From the NCBI RefSeq assembly GCF_023168165.1, contig NZ_BQYJ01000001.1, forward strand, positions 496,001 to 560,000: 64,000 nucleotides of DNA, given 5' to 3'. Every line of letters starts with the position of its first letter. Position 1 is the first letter of the stretch. Source of the DNA: Niallia sp. NCCP-28 (GTDB lineage: Bacteria; Bacillota; Bacilli; Bacillales; Cytobacillaceae). A program made the position numbers and the translations under genes. The notes below the pieces were generated by a model. The model did not search any database. It saw only the letters and a program-made list of their open reading frames with translations, and was not told the origin of the DNA. Shown piece after piece: positions 45,462-55,149 of this stretch.

Positions 45462-45977
45462 CTACATCAATAAAATAACGATTAATAAGCCAGAAAGAAC
45501 CCCTAAGCTTTTTACCATTTTTTCGTATTTCATCTGATTATTTCTTGCTTCTGCTTCTTCTCTTTCTAGATGGGAAAGAGTCAGTAATATTTGCTTTTGC
45601 TGAGAAATCCGATCATGCCTGCCCAAGGTTTCGCCAAATTGTTTCATAATTTCTAATTCTGGCTGTTTCATCGCCGTACTTGTCCAGATTTCTTCTAAAC
45701 TTTTTGACCAAGCATCTCTTACTGTTGTTTCTTCCTGCGCCAGCTTATTAGAGAACACAGAAAAAAAAATAGAAAGAGGAGGACTAAGCTGTTCTGCCAA
45801 TCTTCTAGCTGCTTCATGCAATGGTGTATGAGCATACATAATTTCAGCTTCTAAAGACTGCAGTGCTGTTTTTAGCTGCCGCAATTGTTTAGGCCGTTCA
45901 CTTAACACTTTAGAAAATTCCATGCCGACCCAGCTTGTAGAAGCAAGAATAATAATCGCTCCAACAATTTTTATCAT
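45462..45977 (-). CDS. spoIIIAB: Stage III sporulation protein AB
   Basis: 171 residues: N-terminal membrane helix (IVGAIIILASTSWVG), a long helical domain related to type II/IV secretion GspF-like folds, and a C-terminal membrane helix (LGVLSGLLIVILLM). Overlaps spoIIIAA by 4 bp (ATGA). Confidence 0.92.
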   Translation of the reverse strand: MIKIVGAIIILASTSWVGMEFSKVLSERPKQLRQLKTALQSLEAEIMYAHTPLHEAARRLAEQLSPPLSIFFSVFSNKLAQEETTVRDAWSKSLEEIWTSTAMKQPELEIMKQFGETLGRHDRISQQKQILLTLSHLEREEAEARNNQMKYEKMVKSLGVLSGLLIVILLM

Positions 45978-46906
45978 GAAGTTGTCACCTTCATTTCCCT
46001 AGACACTAATTTTCCATCTTTATTTTTGATTGCTCCAACTGTTCCTGGACCATTTTTTCTATTTAATTCAATAAAACGATCAAATATGCCCATCTCTATA
46101 ATCGGCTTTAATACTGGTCTATTTTTTATTTCTTCCAATGTTGTTCCATGTGTTGTCATAATTAACTGAACACCTGCATTTACCGCTTCAAGAATTGCTT
46201 CTCCGTCCTCTTTCCTCCCTACTTCATCCACTATCAGTACATCTGGACTCATAGAACGGATCATCATCATCATTCCTTCCGCTTTTGGACAAGCATCAAG
46301 CACATCTACTCGAGGCCCAAATGTCATTTGCGGCACGCCATGGATAGAGCCGGCAATTTCCGACCTTTCATCTACAATGCCCACTTTGCTAGAAATTTTT
46401 TTATATTTCTTATCTTCATTTGATATATACCTGGCAATATCCCGCAATAAGGTTGTTTTTCCCGTTTGTGGAGGGCCGATTATCATGGTATGAAACCATC
46501 TATTTTGTTTATGCAAAAACGGAATAAAAGATTCTGCAATCCCAATTTTTTCTTTTGCTATCCGAATATTAAAACTTGCTACCTCGCTGATTGCCTTTAC
46601 CTTGCTGCTTTCCAAAACTACTTTTCCTGCTAAACCAACTCTATGTCCCCCGATAATAGTGATATAACCTCTTTTTAATTCTTCTTCCATTGTATAAACA
46701 GAATATTGACTGATCTTATTTAATAGATGATCAGCATCTTCCCTTGTAATAATGAAAGGAAAAAAAAGCGGTTTTCCATTTATACATACTTCCAATGGAC
46801 GATTAATTCTAATTCTTATTTCTTCGATTCCTTCTCTTTCGTTTGGAGGGATTGTGAGAACTTGATTTGCAATGCTTTTAGGCAAAAATGAATAGATGGA
46901 ATTCAC
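45974..46906 (-). CDS. spoIIIAA: Stage III sporulation protein AA (channel ATPase)
   Basis: Secretion-type AAA+ ATPase in the mother cell that powers or assembles the SpoIIIA channel. About 310 residues. Walker A GPPQTGKTTLLRDIAR (about 145-160), Walker B MMMMIRSMSPDVLIVDEVG, and KVGIVDERSEIAG. I set the start at GTG 46906 (MNSIYSFLPKS): AAAAAGGAGG precedes it, and the residues upstream (GQPKKEELF) are simply the translated ribosome site. First gene of the operon, with a sigmaE-type promoter upstream. Confidence 0.93.
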   Translation of the reverse strand: MNSIYSFLPKSIANQVLTIPPNEREGIEEIRIRINRPLEVCINGKPLFFPFIITREDADHLLNKISQYSVYTMEEELKRGYITIIGGHRVGLAGKVVLESSKVKAISEVASFNIRIAKEKIGIAESFIPFLHKQNRWFHTMIIGPPQTGKTTLLRDIARYISNEDKKYKKISSKVGIVDERSEIAGSIHGVPQMTFGPRVDVLDACPKAEGMMMMIRSMSPDVLIVDEVGRKEDGEAILEAVNAGVQLIMTTHGTTLEEIKNRPVLKPIIEMGIFDRFIELNRKNGPGTVGAIKNKDGKLVSREMKVTTS

Positions 46907-46995
46907 AAAAAGTTCCTCCTTTTTAGGTTGTCCCACAGTTTTTATAGATGAGCAGGCTGTTGCCTACCTGTCCTCTACTTTCATTTTCTTAATAA

Positions 46996-47024
46996 TATGT
47001 ATGCATGATTAGTGGAATTATTCC
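46996..47024 (-). promoter_or_regulatory. Predicted sigmaE promoter of spoIIIA; rest of 46907-47308 empty
   Basis: Minus strand GGAATAAT (47017-47024), 13-bp spacer, CATACATA (46996-47003). This resembles the sigmaE consensus GTMATATT-N13-15-CATACAMT. It fits mother-cell expression of spoIIIA. The remaining gap holds only weak reading frames plus the phosphatase promoter region. Confidence 0.6.
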
Positions 47025-47308
47025 TTTTCGCTATCTCCCTTTTTATTTTTAATAGAGAAGCTTTTTCTATTTTAAATTTCTCCTCCATCCAAAAGGCTGT
47101 TTTCACCAAGTTTGTTGTTTTCAACAGAAAAAATAAAAGAAATAAATTTCGGCAGCGACTTACTTTAAAAGCCGCAATCTATACAAAAATACCATCTAAA
47201 ATCAAAGGAAAACCTACTATCATTTGGAATGATTAATTATAGACCCATCCTCAAACAATAACTTGTAATGCATTTATTTTTTCAGAAGATAATGGAGGCA
47301 TTCTAAAA

Positions 47309-48673
47309 ATGAAAAAGTTAACTATATATTTATCGTTTCTAATCTTGTTGTTTATCCAAACAAGCCCAGGCACAGCTGCTCCAAAAGATGGACCAAAAAA
47401 TATTATTTTATTAATTGGAGATGGGATGGGGTTGGGACAAATGGAGATTGCCAGATTATTTGAATATGGCAAAAAAGGGCATCTCTATATAGAGACTTTG
47501 CCATATACTGCTCTTGCCCATACTTATTCGGCCAATAATCGAGTAACGGATTCAGCTGCCGGAGGAACTGCTCTTGCCATTGGAGAAAAAACAAAAAACG
47601 AAATGATTGGCGTCACTGCTAATGGAAAAGAGAAAAAAAGCATACTTGATCTGTTTAAAAATCATCTTTATAAAACAGGAATCGTTACAACAAATTCTGT
47701 TACTGATGCAACACCAGCAAGTTTTACTGCAAGTGTAAAAAATCGTTGGGAGGATCAACACGCAATCGCAAAACAGCAATTGCAAACTAAAGTAGATGTG
47801 ATTATGGGTGGGGGATTAAGCTATTTTGGAGCCAATGAAAAAGGCGATACCAACTTGATTAACCAATACAAAAAAGCTGGCTATCAATTCGTTGCAACAA
47901 AACAGGAACTCCAACATGCAAAAAGCGATAAAATTTTAGGGCTCTTCGGACCAAAACATTTAAATTTCAAGTTAGACCGAAATAAACTGCATAGTCAAGA
48001 ACCTACATTAACCGAAATGACTGCCAAAACAATTGAAACACTTTCTAAAAATTCCAAAGGTTTTTTTGCCATGATTGAAGGCGCAAGAATTGACCACGCC
48101 TCCCACGCAAGTGATCTAACAAGCATTTGGAAAGAGACAATTGAATTTGATAATACGGTAAAATATTGCGTAGAGTGGGCCAAAAAACATCCTGATACAT
48201 TAATAGTTGTTGCAGCAGATCATGAAACAATGGGGATTTCCTCCTCTGAACCAATGGACATTAAAGCACTAAAACAAATTTCAGTTACCCCCCACTATAT
48301 GGCAAGCCAATTACAAAAAAACAAAAGCGGAATCGGCTATACCAATCAAAGCATCAGAAAAGTTTTTAAACAATATGCACATATGACATTAACAAACAGA
48401 GATATTGCTTTATTTCAATCAGACATAAAAAATGATCGAAATCAGGTTTATCCAGATCAGCAAATTGCTTGGGAAATCGGCAATAGAATTGCTAAACACT
48501 ACCATGCCGGTTCATTGGATCGAAGCACCGAAAAATTAAGCACTACGGGGGGGCATACCAGCAATATGATTGCTGTATTTGCATATGGAAAAGGCGCAAA
48601 TCAGTTTCATGGAGTAATGGATAATACCGATATCCCCAAAATATTAGCAGAATTAATGGGATTTGCTTTTTAG
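47309..48673 (+). CDS. Alkaline phosphatase, secreted
   Basis: Extracellular or wall-associated phosphomonoesterase releasing phosphate. 454 residues. Signal peptide (LTIYLSFLILLFIQTSPGTA, about 4-23). Family blocks: LIGDGMGLGQMEIAR (metal Asp, about 35), TDSAAGGTALA with nucleophile Ser (about 78), HASHASD (metal ligands), VVAADHETMG and TTGGHTSNMI near the end. ATG 47309 behind ATGGAGG. No Pho box was recognised. It lies between spoIIIAA and efp, where B. subtilis has neither this gene nor the next, so it is an insertion relative to that order. Confidence 0.93.
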   Translation: MKKLTIYLSFLILLFIQTSPGTAAPKDGPKNIILLIGDGMGLGQMEIARLFEYGKKGHLYIETLPYTALAHTYSANNRVTDSAAGGTALAIGEKTKNEMIGVTANGKEKKSILDLFKNHLYKTGIVTTNSVTDATPASFTASVKNRWEDQHAIAKQQLQTKVDVIMGGGLSYFGANEKGDTNLINQYKKAGYQFVATKQELQHAKSDKILGLFGPKHLNFKLDRNKLHSQEPTLTEMTAKTIETLSKNSKGFFAMIEGARIDHASHASDLTSIWKETIEFDNTVKYCVEWAKKHPDTLIVVAADHETMGISSSEPMDIKALKQISVTPHYMASQLQKNKSGIGYTNQSIRKVFKQYAHMTLTNRDIALFQSDIKNDRNQVYPDQQIAWEIGNRIAKHYHAGSLDRSTEKLSTTGGHTSNMIAVFAYGKGANQFHGVMDNTDIPKILAELMGFAF

Positions 48674-48802
48674 ATCTTCTTTAAAAAAGGTCGTTTTCAT
48701 CTAGTTGATTGCTATTTAACCTGCTCAGTAAGTATAAAAAGCTTTTCATTTATTTAACAAGCAATATCTTTTAGAAAAAAGCAAAAAATAAGGCTAGCAT
48801 CC

Positions 48803-48842
48803 AAGTTTGCAGCAAGTTATAAAGCTGCAAACTTTTTATTGT
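48803..48842 (+). terminator. Terminator after the phosphatase gene; rest of 48674-48989 is non-coding
   Basis: AAGTTTGCAGC/GCTGCAAACTT stem with a 10-base loop, then TTTATTGTT. Downstream is the promoter region of the M23-LysM gene, including a CATATCATA sequence that fits the sigmaK -10 pattern CATANNNTA. Confidence 0.72.
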
Positions 48843-48989
48843 TATTGTTGTATTAAATAATCGAGAATACAGCAATATTAGCTTTTACATGCCTTTTAAC
48901 CTCTATCGAAATTTCTTTTTAAAACTAGTCCAAACCTTTTTTATTCTCTTTCATATCATACTACTATATTCAATATAAGGGAGGTGGCT

Positions 48990-49562
48990 TTGCCAATGTT
49001 TATTTTCCCAACCTCTGTAACAACTATTAGTAATGCCTTTCAAAAAAGCGGTCCTAATAAACACTTTGGTACAGATTTTGCTGCAAAGGGAAATCATAAA
49101 ATAATTGCGAGCGCTAGTGGAACTGTATCAAAATCGTATTACTCAAACAGCTATGGGGAATGTATCATGATACTCCATACAATAAATGGAATAACATATG
49201 AAACTGTTTATGCACACTTGCAAAAGGGATCTCGCAAAGTGCTCGCTGGCCAAAAAGTGCAGCAAGGACAGCTTATCGGCATAATGGGCAATACCGGAAA
49301 TTCAACTGGCCAGCATTTACATTATGAATTGCATCTAGGCAGATGGAATAATACAAAATCAAATGCTGTTGATCCAATGAACTATCTGAATGCAGCAAGC
49401 CAAAATATTCAATATACAAACTATATAGTTAAAAAGGGCGATACTTTAACACAAATAAGCAAACAATATCAAACAACCATTGATGCCATTGTGCATGCTA
49501 ATAATTTAAACGACAAGAATTACATTTACGTAGGACAATCACTAAAAATTCCTTTTAAGTAG
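48990..49562 (+). CDS. M23-family peptidoglycan endopeptidase with C-terminal LysM
   Basis: Cleaves peptidoglycan peptide cross-links. About 190 residues: M23 (lysostaphin-type) domain with zinc ligands in KHFGTDFAAKGN and HLHYELHLG, then one LysM wall-binding module (YIVKKGDTLTQISKQYQTTI, about 145-190). No signal peptide is seen. This fits release by mother-cell lysis, a phage-derived lysin or a spore-coat enzyme rather than normal export. Start uncertain: TTG 48990, ATG 48996 or GTG 48984, all near GGGAGG; TTG 48990 has the most usable spacing. Confidence 0.86.
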   Translation: MPMFIFPTSVTTISNAFQKSGPNKHFGTDFAAKGNHKIIASASGTVSKSYYSNSYGECIMILHTINGITYETVYAHLQKGSRKVLAGQKVQQGQLIGIMGNTGNSTGQHLHYELHLGRWNNTKSNAVDPMNYLNAASQNIQYTNYIVKKGDTLTQISKQYQTTIDAIVHANNLNDKNYIYVGQSLKIPFK

Positions 49563-49667
49563 ATTAATTAGTACAAAAATCAACAATCCACTTTAATATA
49601 GCCAAATTTTAAATATCATTCCTTCTTTTATTTCCAGCATAATAATCCATTTTCAAATTATAAAAGC

Positions 49668-49702
49668 AAAAAAAAAAGCAACCTTTAAGGTTGCTTTTTT
49701 CA
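49668..49702 (-). terminator. Terminator of the 6S-like RNA (bidirectional)
   Basis: AAAAAAGCAACCTT/AAGGTTGCTTTTTT with 10-12 T on the minus strand; also closes the M23-LysM gene on the plus strand. Confidence 0.85.
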
Positions 49703-49888
49703 GCCGCATTTGCCGCTTAGGTGTATGGAGTTTCAAAACCTGCTCCACCAGGTGGGTGTTCGCAAAAGATTTCTTCATATGTCCTTATGAATAAATCATA
49801 AAGCCTGCTGTTCCGTCTTTAATATAGAACTCCCTAATTATCGATAAAGGTTGAAACTTCATACGATAACGTACAACGCAGCTTTTAT
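49672..49888 (-). ncRNA. 6S-like structured RNA
   Basis: A complete transcription unit without an ORF. Promoter TTGCGT (49918-49923), 17-bp spacer, TATTAT (49895-49900); terminator at 49668-49700. The body, about 190 nt, folds as a long rod. GCTGCGTT (49875-49882) pairs with AATGCGGC (49703-49710), GTATG (49860-49864) with CATAC (49723-49727), and AGTTTCAACC (49849-49858) with GGTTTTGAAACT (49729-49740). An apical hairpin CTTTATGA/TCATAAGG and a central open region, GGGAGTTC facing GAACACCC, complete the rod. Size and shape fit 6S RNA, the inhibitor of the housekeeping RNA polymerase. I cannot confirm identity by alignment. Confidence 0.58.
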
Positions 49889-49969
49889 ATTTATATAATA
49901 CAAGAAAAAGTCATAAAACGCAAATGGTAATAATCGTCACTTGCTCTTATATATTTTTTGAACTATGCC

Positions 49970-50527
49970 TTATGCACGAGAAACATAGCTAGCTTCAGCT
50001 GTATTAATAATCAGTTTATCCCCTTGGTTAATAAAGAAAGGTACTTGAACAATTAATCCTGTTTCCAACGTAGCAGGTTTTGTGCCACCAGAAGCAGTAT
50101 CGCCTTTAATTCCAGGCTCTGTTTCCGCAACTTCTAATATAACCGTGTTCGGAAGCTCCACACCAAGTGTTTCTGATTGGTACATCATGATTTGCACTTC
50201 CATGTTTTCTTGAAGGAATTTCAATTCATATTCAATTGCACTTGCTGGCAGTTCAATTTGATCATATGATTCAGTATCCATAAATACATGCTGATCGCCG
50301 CTCGCATATAAATACTGCATTTTGCGGTTATCAATTTGAGCTTTTGCTACTTTTTCTCCTGCTCTAAATGTTTTTTCTTGGATAGCCCCTGTTCGTAAAT
50401 TTCTTAATTTAGAACGAACAAATGCCGCTCCTTTTCCAGGTTTAACATGTTGGAAATCAATAACTCTCCAAATCCCGTTGTCTACTTCAATCGTTAAACC
50501 TGTTCTAAAATCGTTTACAGAAATCAT
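49970..50527 (-). CDS. efp: Translation elongation factor P
   Basis: Rescues ribosomes stalled at proline runs. 185 residues, three beta-barrel domains. The modified Lys of Bacillus EF-P lies in [14 protein letters not shown] (about 29-42). Final domain ends [18 protein letters not shown] 50527 behind AGGAGG. Cotranscribed with pepP just upstream (19 bp). Confidence 0.97.
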   Translation of the reverse strand: MISVNDFRTGLTIEVDNGIWRVIDFQHVKPGKGAAFVRSKLRNLRTGAIQEKTFRAGEKVAKAQIDNRKMQYLYASGDQHVFMDTESYDQIELPASAIEYELKFLQENMEVQIMMYQSETLGVELPNTVILEVAETEPGIKGDTASGGTKPATLETGLIVQVPFFINQGDKLIINTAEASYVSRA

Positions 50528-50546
50528 GTAAATAATCCTCCTAATC

Positions 50547-51611
50547 TTATTTCAAAATAATAAATTCTTTTGTTGAATGGGTTAAAGCTTCATTATGAAC
50601 ATCCGTTATCAATGTATCATCTTCAATACGAACTCCACCAAGACCTGGAACATAGATACCCGGCTCTACTGTAACAACCATGCCTTTTGCTAAAACAATT
50701 TCTGATTTAGCGGAAAGCCCTGGTCCTTCATGCACTTCTAAACCGATACCATGGCCTGTTGAATGTCCAAAATTATCACCATATCCATGTTCTGTTATGT
50801 AATCCCTAGTTAGCGCATCTGCTTGAATTCCTGTTAAGCCTGGTTTTATTCCATTCATGCCTTTTAATTGTGCCTGCAAGACTATTTGATATATTTCTTT
50901 TAATTTTTCGTCCGGATTGCCTACAGCTATTGTTCTTGTAATATCCGAAACATATCCATTATAGTAAGCGCCATAATCCAATGTTACGAAATCACCATCT
51001 TCAATAACTTTATTTGTTGCAACACCATGAGGCAAGGCAGATCTTTTCCCTGATGCCACGATTGTATCAAAGGATGATGAAGTTGCACCTGCTTTTCGCA
51101 TAAAAAACTCTAATTCATTCGAAACTTCCAACTCGGTTTTCCCAACTTTAATAAAATCAAGAATATGAGTAAAAGCCGCATCCGCAATCTTGGCCGCTTC
51201 CTTTAATATCTTAATCTCTTGGGGACTCTTAATCAAGCGTAACTTTTCAATTAGACCAGAAACAGGCACTAATTCGCCTTTTATCGCACTCTCGTAAATT
51301 TTATAATCAGTAAAAGTCATATAATCTTGTTCGAAAGCAAGTCTTTTTATCCCCATCTTTTCCGCTTGAACAGCCACCTCTTTATAGATAGGGCCTATGT
51401 GCTGAACAATTTCAAATCCTTTACATTGCTCTGCCGCTTGTTCCATGTACCGGAAATCGGTAATAAATTTTGCTTCTTCCCCGCTGATTAGCACAACCCC
51501 GCTTGTTCCAGTAAAGTTGCTTATGTAACGGCGGTTGTAGTTGCTTGTTACCACCATTCCATCTGCATTTTCTTTTATTAGTGCTTCTCTTAATTTTTGT
51601 AGTTTTTCCAT
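50547..51611 (-). CDS. Xaa-Pro dipeptidase/aminopeptidase (M24 family, YqhT)
   Basis: Removes residues next to proline in small peptides. 354 residues: creatinase-like N-terminal domain and a pita-bread catalytic domain. Metal ligands: [16 protein letters not shown] (two Asp), [17 protein letters not shown] (His), [11 protein letters not shown] (Glu) and GGVRIEDD (Glu). ATG 51611 behind AAAGGAG-like bases. Functions with EF-P in proline metabolism only by genomic neighbourhood (yqhT-efp). Confidence 0.93.
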   Translation of the reverse strand: MEKLQKLREALIKENADGMVVTSNYNRRYISNFTGTSGVVLISGEEAKFITDFRYMEQAAEQCKGFEIVQHIGPIYKEVAVQAEKMGIKRLAFEQDYMTFTDYKIYESAIKGELVPVSGLIEKLRLIKSPQEIKILKEAAKIADAAFTHILDFIKVGKTELEVSNELEFFMRKAGATSSSFDTIVASGKRSALPHGVATNKVIEDGDFVTLDYGAYYNGYVSDITRTIAVGNPDEKLKEIYQIVLQAQLKGMNGIKPGLTGIQADALTRDYITEHGYGDNFGHSTGHGIGLEVHEGPGLSAKSEIVLAKGMVVTVEPGIYVPGLGGVRIEDDTLITDVHNEALTHSTKEFIILK

Positions 51612-51718
51612 TTTTCGCCTCTCCTTGCCCGTTTTTATTCTTTTGGCACTATGTATTTCTTATGCAAAATCTATTCCATTTAAAACCGATTCATCGACAG
51701 TATTTTATCATAGTTTTG

Positions 51719-52261
51719 TTATCCTTCACTACTCGAAATATTTGAACTAGCCTTTTTTTCTTTCATTTTTTTTGTTTGAATTTCACTTTCTTCATATGAA
51801 ATCGTATAGCCGACAAACACACCGTAAAGTACATATAGACAAGCAGATGTAATTAATGTATCTCTATTTAGCTTTAAAAAAGGATCCATGCTTGGAAATA
51901 TTGGATTGAGCACAATAAAAACAAGAGCAAATAAAGCAAGGCCAAACCCAATGCTTATGTATATTTTTTTAAATTTCCTTAAAGCAAGATAATAAGCAAA
52001 AGCTGCTCCAGTAGAAAGCGCCCCAAGCACTATTATACTAATGGACGTTCCAAGCCACCCTCTTTTCCACTCCCCAAGCGCCCATGGTTCTAAAAGAATA
52101 TTAACCGGAATTTCTGTAAAATTTAGATAGTATGCAAAATAGCCAATCGATGACCAAACGATTCCTCCTATCATCCCCGTCCAAATAACAAGTGCAATAA
52201 ATGACATTGGCTTTTCATGCTGTTGTTTTTTCTTCTTACTTTGCTGTTTATCATTTGACAT
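51719..52261 (-). CDS. yqhR: YqhR family membrane protein
   Basis: 180 residues. Lys/Gln-rich start (NDKQQSKKKKQQHEKP), then about four membrane helices (about 24-45, 65-88, 95-118, 140-160) and a charged tail. Family function unknown. Start ATG 52261 chosen: GGAGGTATCTATT precedes it, and the longer frame has no ribosome site. In B. subtilis aroQ (yqhS) separates it from yqhT; here it is absent. Confidence 0.85.
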   Translation of the reverse strand: MSNDKQQSKKKKQQHEKPMSFIALVIWTGMIGGIVWSSIGYFAYYLNFTEIPVNILLEPWALGEWKRGWLGTSISIIVLGALSTGAAFAYYLALRKFKKIYISIGFGLALFALVFIVLNPIFPSMDPFLKLNRDTLITSACLYVLYGVFVGYTISYEESEIQTKKMKEKKASSNISSSEG

Positions 52262-52530
52262 AATAGATACCTCCAACATTTTTTGAAAAAATTTTCCTCT
52301 CTTAACATAAACTAATGTTGTATATAGTATCACCGTTATCTTGCTGTTCATTCCTTCTGAATCAGATTCATACAATGAAAGTAAATAAGGTGTTAGGCTA
52401 GTTGTTTTGCGATATTTTTAGTAATATAGAAGTAGGTATATACAGCAATTCGATTTTCTTCTTTACTAACAGAAAAAACATTTATATTTTGCTGTTTCAC
52501 CAAATTTAACCTGAGGCTGGTGTAACTTTC

Positions 52531-53469
52531 ATGGGAAATGAGCAAAAACCTATTTATGGAGGGCAGGCAGTAGTAGAAGGTGTAATGTTTGGAGGAAAAC
52601 ATCATTACATCACTGCTATTAGACGCAAAGATCAAACAATTGAATATTTTCATCTTCCGCGGAAACACAATCAAAAATTTGCGAAACTAAAAAAAATCCC
52701 TTTTGTGCGAGGAATTGTTTCCATTATTGAAGCAAGCGGAAACGGCACAAAACATTTAAATTACTCAACTGACCGCTATGATGTGGATCCTGCAGAAGAT
52801 TATAAATTAACAGAACAAGAGCCTTCTAAATTAACCATGATACTTGGTGTTGCAGCAATTGGCATCCTTTCCTTTTTATTTGGAAAATTCATCTTCACAT
52901 TGGTTCCAACTTTTTTAGCTGCATTGTTCCAGCCAATAATCAGCGGCCATTTCGGACAGATCTTGTTAGAAAGTTTGTTTAAGCTAATTCTCTTGCTGAG
53001 CTATATATACTTTGTTTCTTTAACTCCATTAATTAAGAGGGTATTCCAATATCATGGAGCAGAACATAAAGTAATAAACTGCTTTGAAAATGGATTAGAT
53101 TTAACCGTAAAAAACGTTCAATCACAATCTCGTCTCCATTACCGATGCGGCAGCAGTTTTATACTATTCACTGTATTTGTTGGATTATTTCTTTATTTAT
53201 TTTTTCCGACCGACTCCCTTGTAGAGCGTGTATTAAGCAGAATAGCGCTAATACCAGTTGTTTTAGGAATCTCTTTTGAAGTTCTGCAATTAACTAATAA
53301 AGTCAAAAATGTTCCAGTTTTAAAATATTTAGGCTTGCCTGGTTTATGGCTGCAGCTTCTGACAACAAAAGAGCCCAAAGACGATCAAGTAGAAGTAGCA
53401 ATTTTTTCATTTAAAGAGCTTCTGCGAAGAGAACAAGAAACAGCAAAACAAAATGCATCATCGATTTAG
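52531..53469 (+). CDS. yqhQ: YqhQ family membrane protein (DUF1385)
   Basis: 312 residues. YGGQAVVEGVMFGG at residues 9-22 and FQYHGAEHKVINCFENG (about 176-192) are the conserved DUF1385 blocks. Six or so hydrophobic helices lie between 90 and 280. Biochemical role unknown. ATG 52531. Divergent from yqhR. Confidence 0.9.
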   Translation: MGNEQKPIYGGQAVVEGVMFGGKHHYITAIRRKDQTIEYFHLPRKHNQKFAKLKKIPFVRGIVSIIEASGNGTKHLNYSTDRYDVDPAEDYKLTEQEPSKLTMILGVAAIGILSFLFGKFIFTLVPTFLAALFQPIISGHFGQILLESLFKLILLLSYIYFVSLTPLIKRVFQYHGAEHKVINCFENGLDLTVKNVQSQSRLHYRCGSSFILFTVFVGLFLYLFFPTDSLVERVLSRIALIPVVLGISFEVLQLTNKVKNVPVLKYLGLPGLWLQLLTTKEPKDDQVEVAIFSFKELLRREQETAKQNASSI

Positions 53470-53633
53470 CTGAGGCATTTGCCAATAAAACAATCTTTTA
53501 GACCCATTTCTCAAACTTTTTTAAAAAAATGCATTCATTTATTGCTAAATTATTTAAATTTGAATAAACTTTTGTAATTACTCGTTTAAAATTTTTAAAA
53601 AATGCTTATCATGCTTTTAGGGAGGTGGCTTTT

Positions 53634-54014
53634 TTGAAGAATCGTATTTCAATAGCAGTCATCAGTTTCGTGATCTTGTTTGCTTCAATCGGTTTGATTT
53701 CCAGACTGATTACAGACCCAATCGGCTTTGTAAAAAATATTGCGGTTTTATTAGTTGTTGGTGTGCTTATTTGGTTTATTGCCCAAAGACTATATAAAAG
53801 CAGTCCTCAAAAAAGAGAACAGAAAGCTTTTATTAAAGCAGCAAAAAAATCTAAAAAGAGGCTGCATTATAAGGAAAAATCCCCAAATAAACCAGCTAGT
53901 CTAAAAACTAATTCTTCCTTAAAAGCAAAAAAATTTAAGCGCAGTACTACTTCAGCGCATCTTACTGTGATTGAGGGAAAAAAAGGAAAAAAAAAGAATC
54001 GAGCTTCTTTATAG
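53634..54014 (+). CDS. yqhP: SA1362/YqhP family protein
   Basis: 126 residues: two adjacent membrane helices (about 5-24 and 34-55), then a strongly basic, Lys-rich cytoplasmic tail ending KKGKKKNRASL. Function unknown. Start TTG 53634 behind GGGAGGTGG at 8-base spacing; the GTG at 53625 is inside that site. Its end overlaps a terminator stem. Confidence 0.85.
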   Translation: MKNRISIAVISFVILFASIGLISRLITDPIGFVKNIAVLLVVGVLIWFIAQRLYKSSPQKREQKAFIKAAKKSKKRLHYKEKSPNKPASLKTNSSLKAKKFKRSTTSAHLTVIEGKKGKKKNRASL

Positions 54015-54034
54015 AAGCTTGATTCTTTTTTTTT
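53996..54034 (+). terminator. Terminator overlapping the yqhP end
   Basis: AAGAATCGAGCTTCT/AGAAGCTTGATTCTT stem followed by TTTTTTTT; the stem covers the last yqhP codons. Confidence 0.82.
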
Positions 54035-54095
54035 CAACCGGCTGCCTTAGAGAAATTTTAATAAGGATAGGGGCATCATCTATCAACAGAGGAGT

Positions 54096-54980
54096 TTAAT
54101 AAGTCCATGTTTTAAAAAATTTTTGAGCATAAGCTCTGCCTAATTGGTATAACTCCTCTTGCCTTTCTTTTGTTAAAGAGAATTCTGTTGCTGCGATTCC
54201 TTCTGTTGGAATAAAAATAATATTTTTGGCATGTTTTCTGGAAATATACCGAGAGTCATGGGCATCTTTCATTGTTTCAAACATGGCGCCAAATAACTGT
54301 ATTGCATTATGAATGACATGTTTGGGATGTTCTGCAATATGATGACTTAACGATATCCCTAAAACTGGTCTTGTTTTTAAAATATTTTCCTGGTCAAACA
54401 GCCACATAGGAAAATTGCTTAAAACCCCTCCATCCACAATAATGCTTTTATTAGTAGCTGGACCCAGTTTCACCGGTTCAAAAAAATAAGGTAAACTGCA
54501 GCTCATTCGAATTGCTTTTGCCACAGAAAAATGCTGTGGGTTAATTCCATATTTAGGGAGATCATCTGGCAGAACTAAAAGCACTCCATTTGTAATGTCA
54601 GAGGCAATGACTCTTAAGGTTTGTGGGGGCAAATCGGCAAATGTACGTATTCCTTTTGCCGCTAATTTTTCCTCGAGCCATTTCTCCAATGCATTGCCTT
54701 TATATAAACCCAATTTCCAATAAATGAATAACCATTTGGCTAATGGAAAAGGCACCAAAAGTTTTCGTGCATCCATAAATAGAGATAGGTCCAGTTCCTC
54801 AAGCAACTCCTTGATCTCTCTGCTTGAATAATTTGCAGCAACAAAAGCAGCAACAATCGAGCCTGCACTTGTGCCAGCCAGCCTTGTAAACTTCAGCCCC
54901 TTTTCCTCCACTACTTCATATGCACCAATTAATGCTAGACCTTTGATTCCACCGCCTGAAAAAACCCCGTCTATGTACAT
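54096..54980 (-). CDS. yqhO: Patatin-like phospholipase (YqhO)
   Basis: Lipid acyl hydrolase family with a Ser-Asp dyad. 294 residues. GVFSGGGIKGLALIGA oxyanion loop (about 5-20), nucleophile elbow GTSAGS (about 37-42), catalytic Asp in VDGGVLSNFP. No signal peptide. ATG 54980 (MYIDGVFSGGG) has AGGAGAG upstream; the longer frame from 55034 is not supported. Convergent with yqhP. Confidence 0.9.
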   Translation of the reverse strand: MYIDGVFSGGGIKGLALIGAYEVVEEKGLKFTRLAGTSAGSIVAAFVAANYSSREIKELLEELDLSLFMDARKLLVPFPLAKWLFIYWKLGLYKGNALEKWLEEKLAAKGIRTFADLPPQTLRVIASDITNGVLLVLPDDLPKYGINPQHFSVAKAIRMSCSLPYFFEPVKLGPATNKSIIVDGGVLSNFPMWLFDQENILKTRPVLGISLSHHIAEHPKHVIHNAIQLFGAMFETMKDAHDSRYISRKHAKNIIFIPTEGIAATEFSLTKERQEELYQLGRAYAQKFFKTWTY

Positions 54981-55083
54981 AAAGTCACTCTCCTTATAAT
55001 TCGTGCATTGATACACTTTAAGCGAGTGAGACAAAAAATAGTACTTGGATTTTTAATTTGTTGGTTTCTAGACGTTTTACCCA

Positions 55084-55112
55084 TACATAGTCCAATCCTT
55101 GCACATAAGCTA
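55084..55112 (+). promoter_or_regulatory. Possible sigmaK promoter of the Gly/Pro-rich protein gene
   Basis: TACA (55084-55087), 16-bp spacer and CATAAGCTA (55104-55112) fit the late mother-cell pattern AC-N16-CATANNNTA. Short motifs of this kind occur by chance, so this is tentative. Confidence 0.45.
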
Positions 55113-55149
55113 TTGTTGTATAAATAGAAAAAATGAGGAGGATATACAA

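Noticed and set aside
47012-47236. 74-codon plus-strand ORF upstream of the phosphatase gene
   Set aside because: Overlaps the sigmaE promoter of spoIIIA and has random-looking, Lys/Phe-rich composition.
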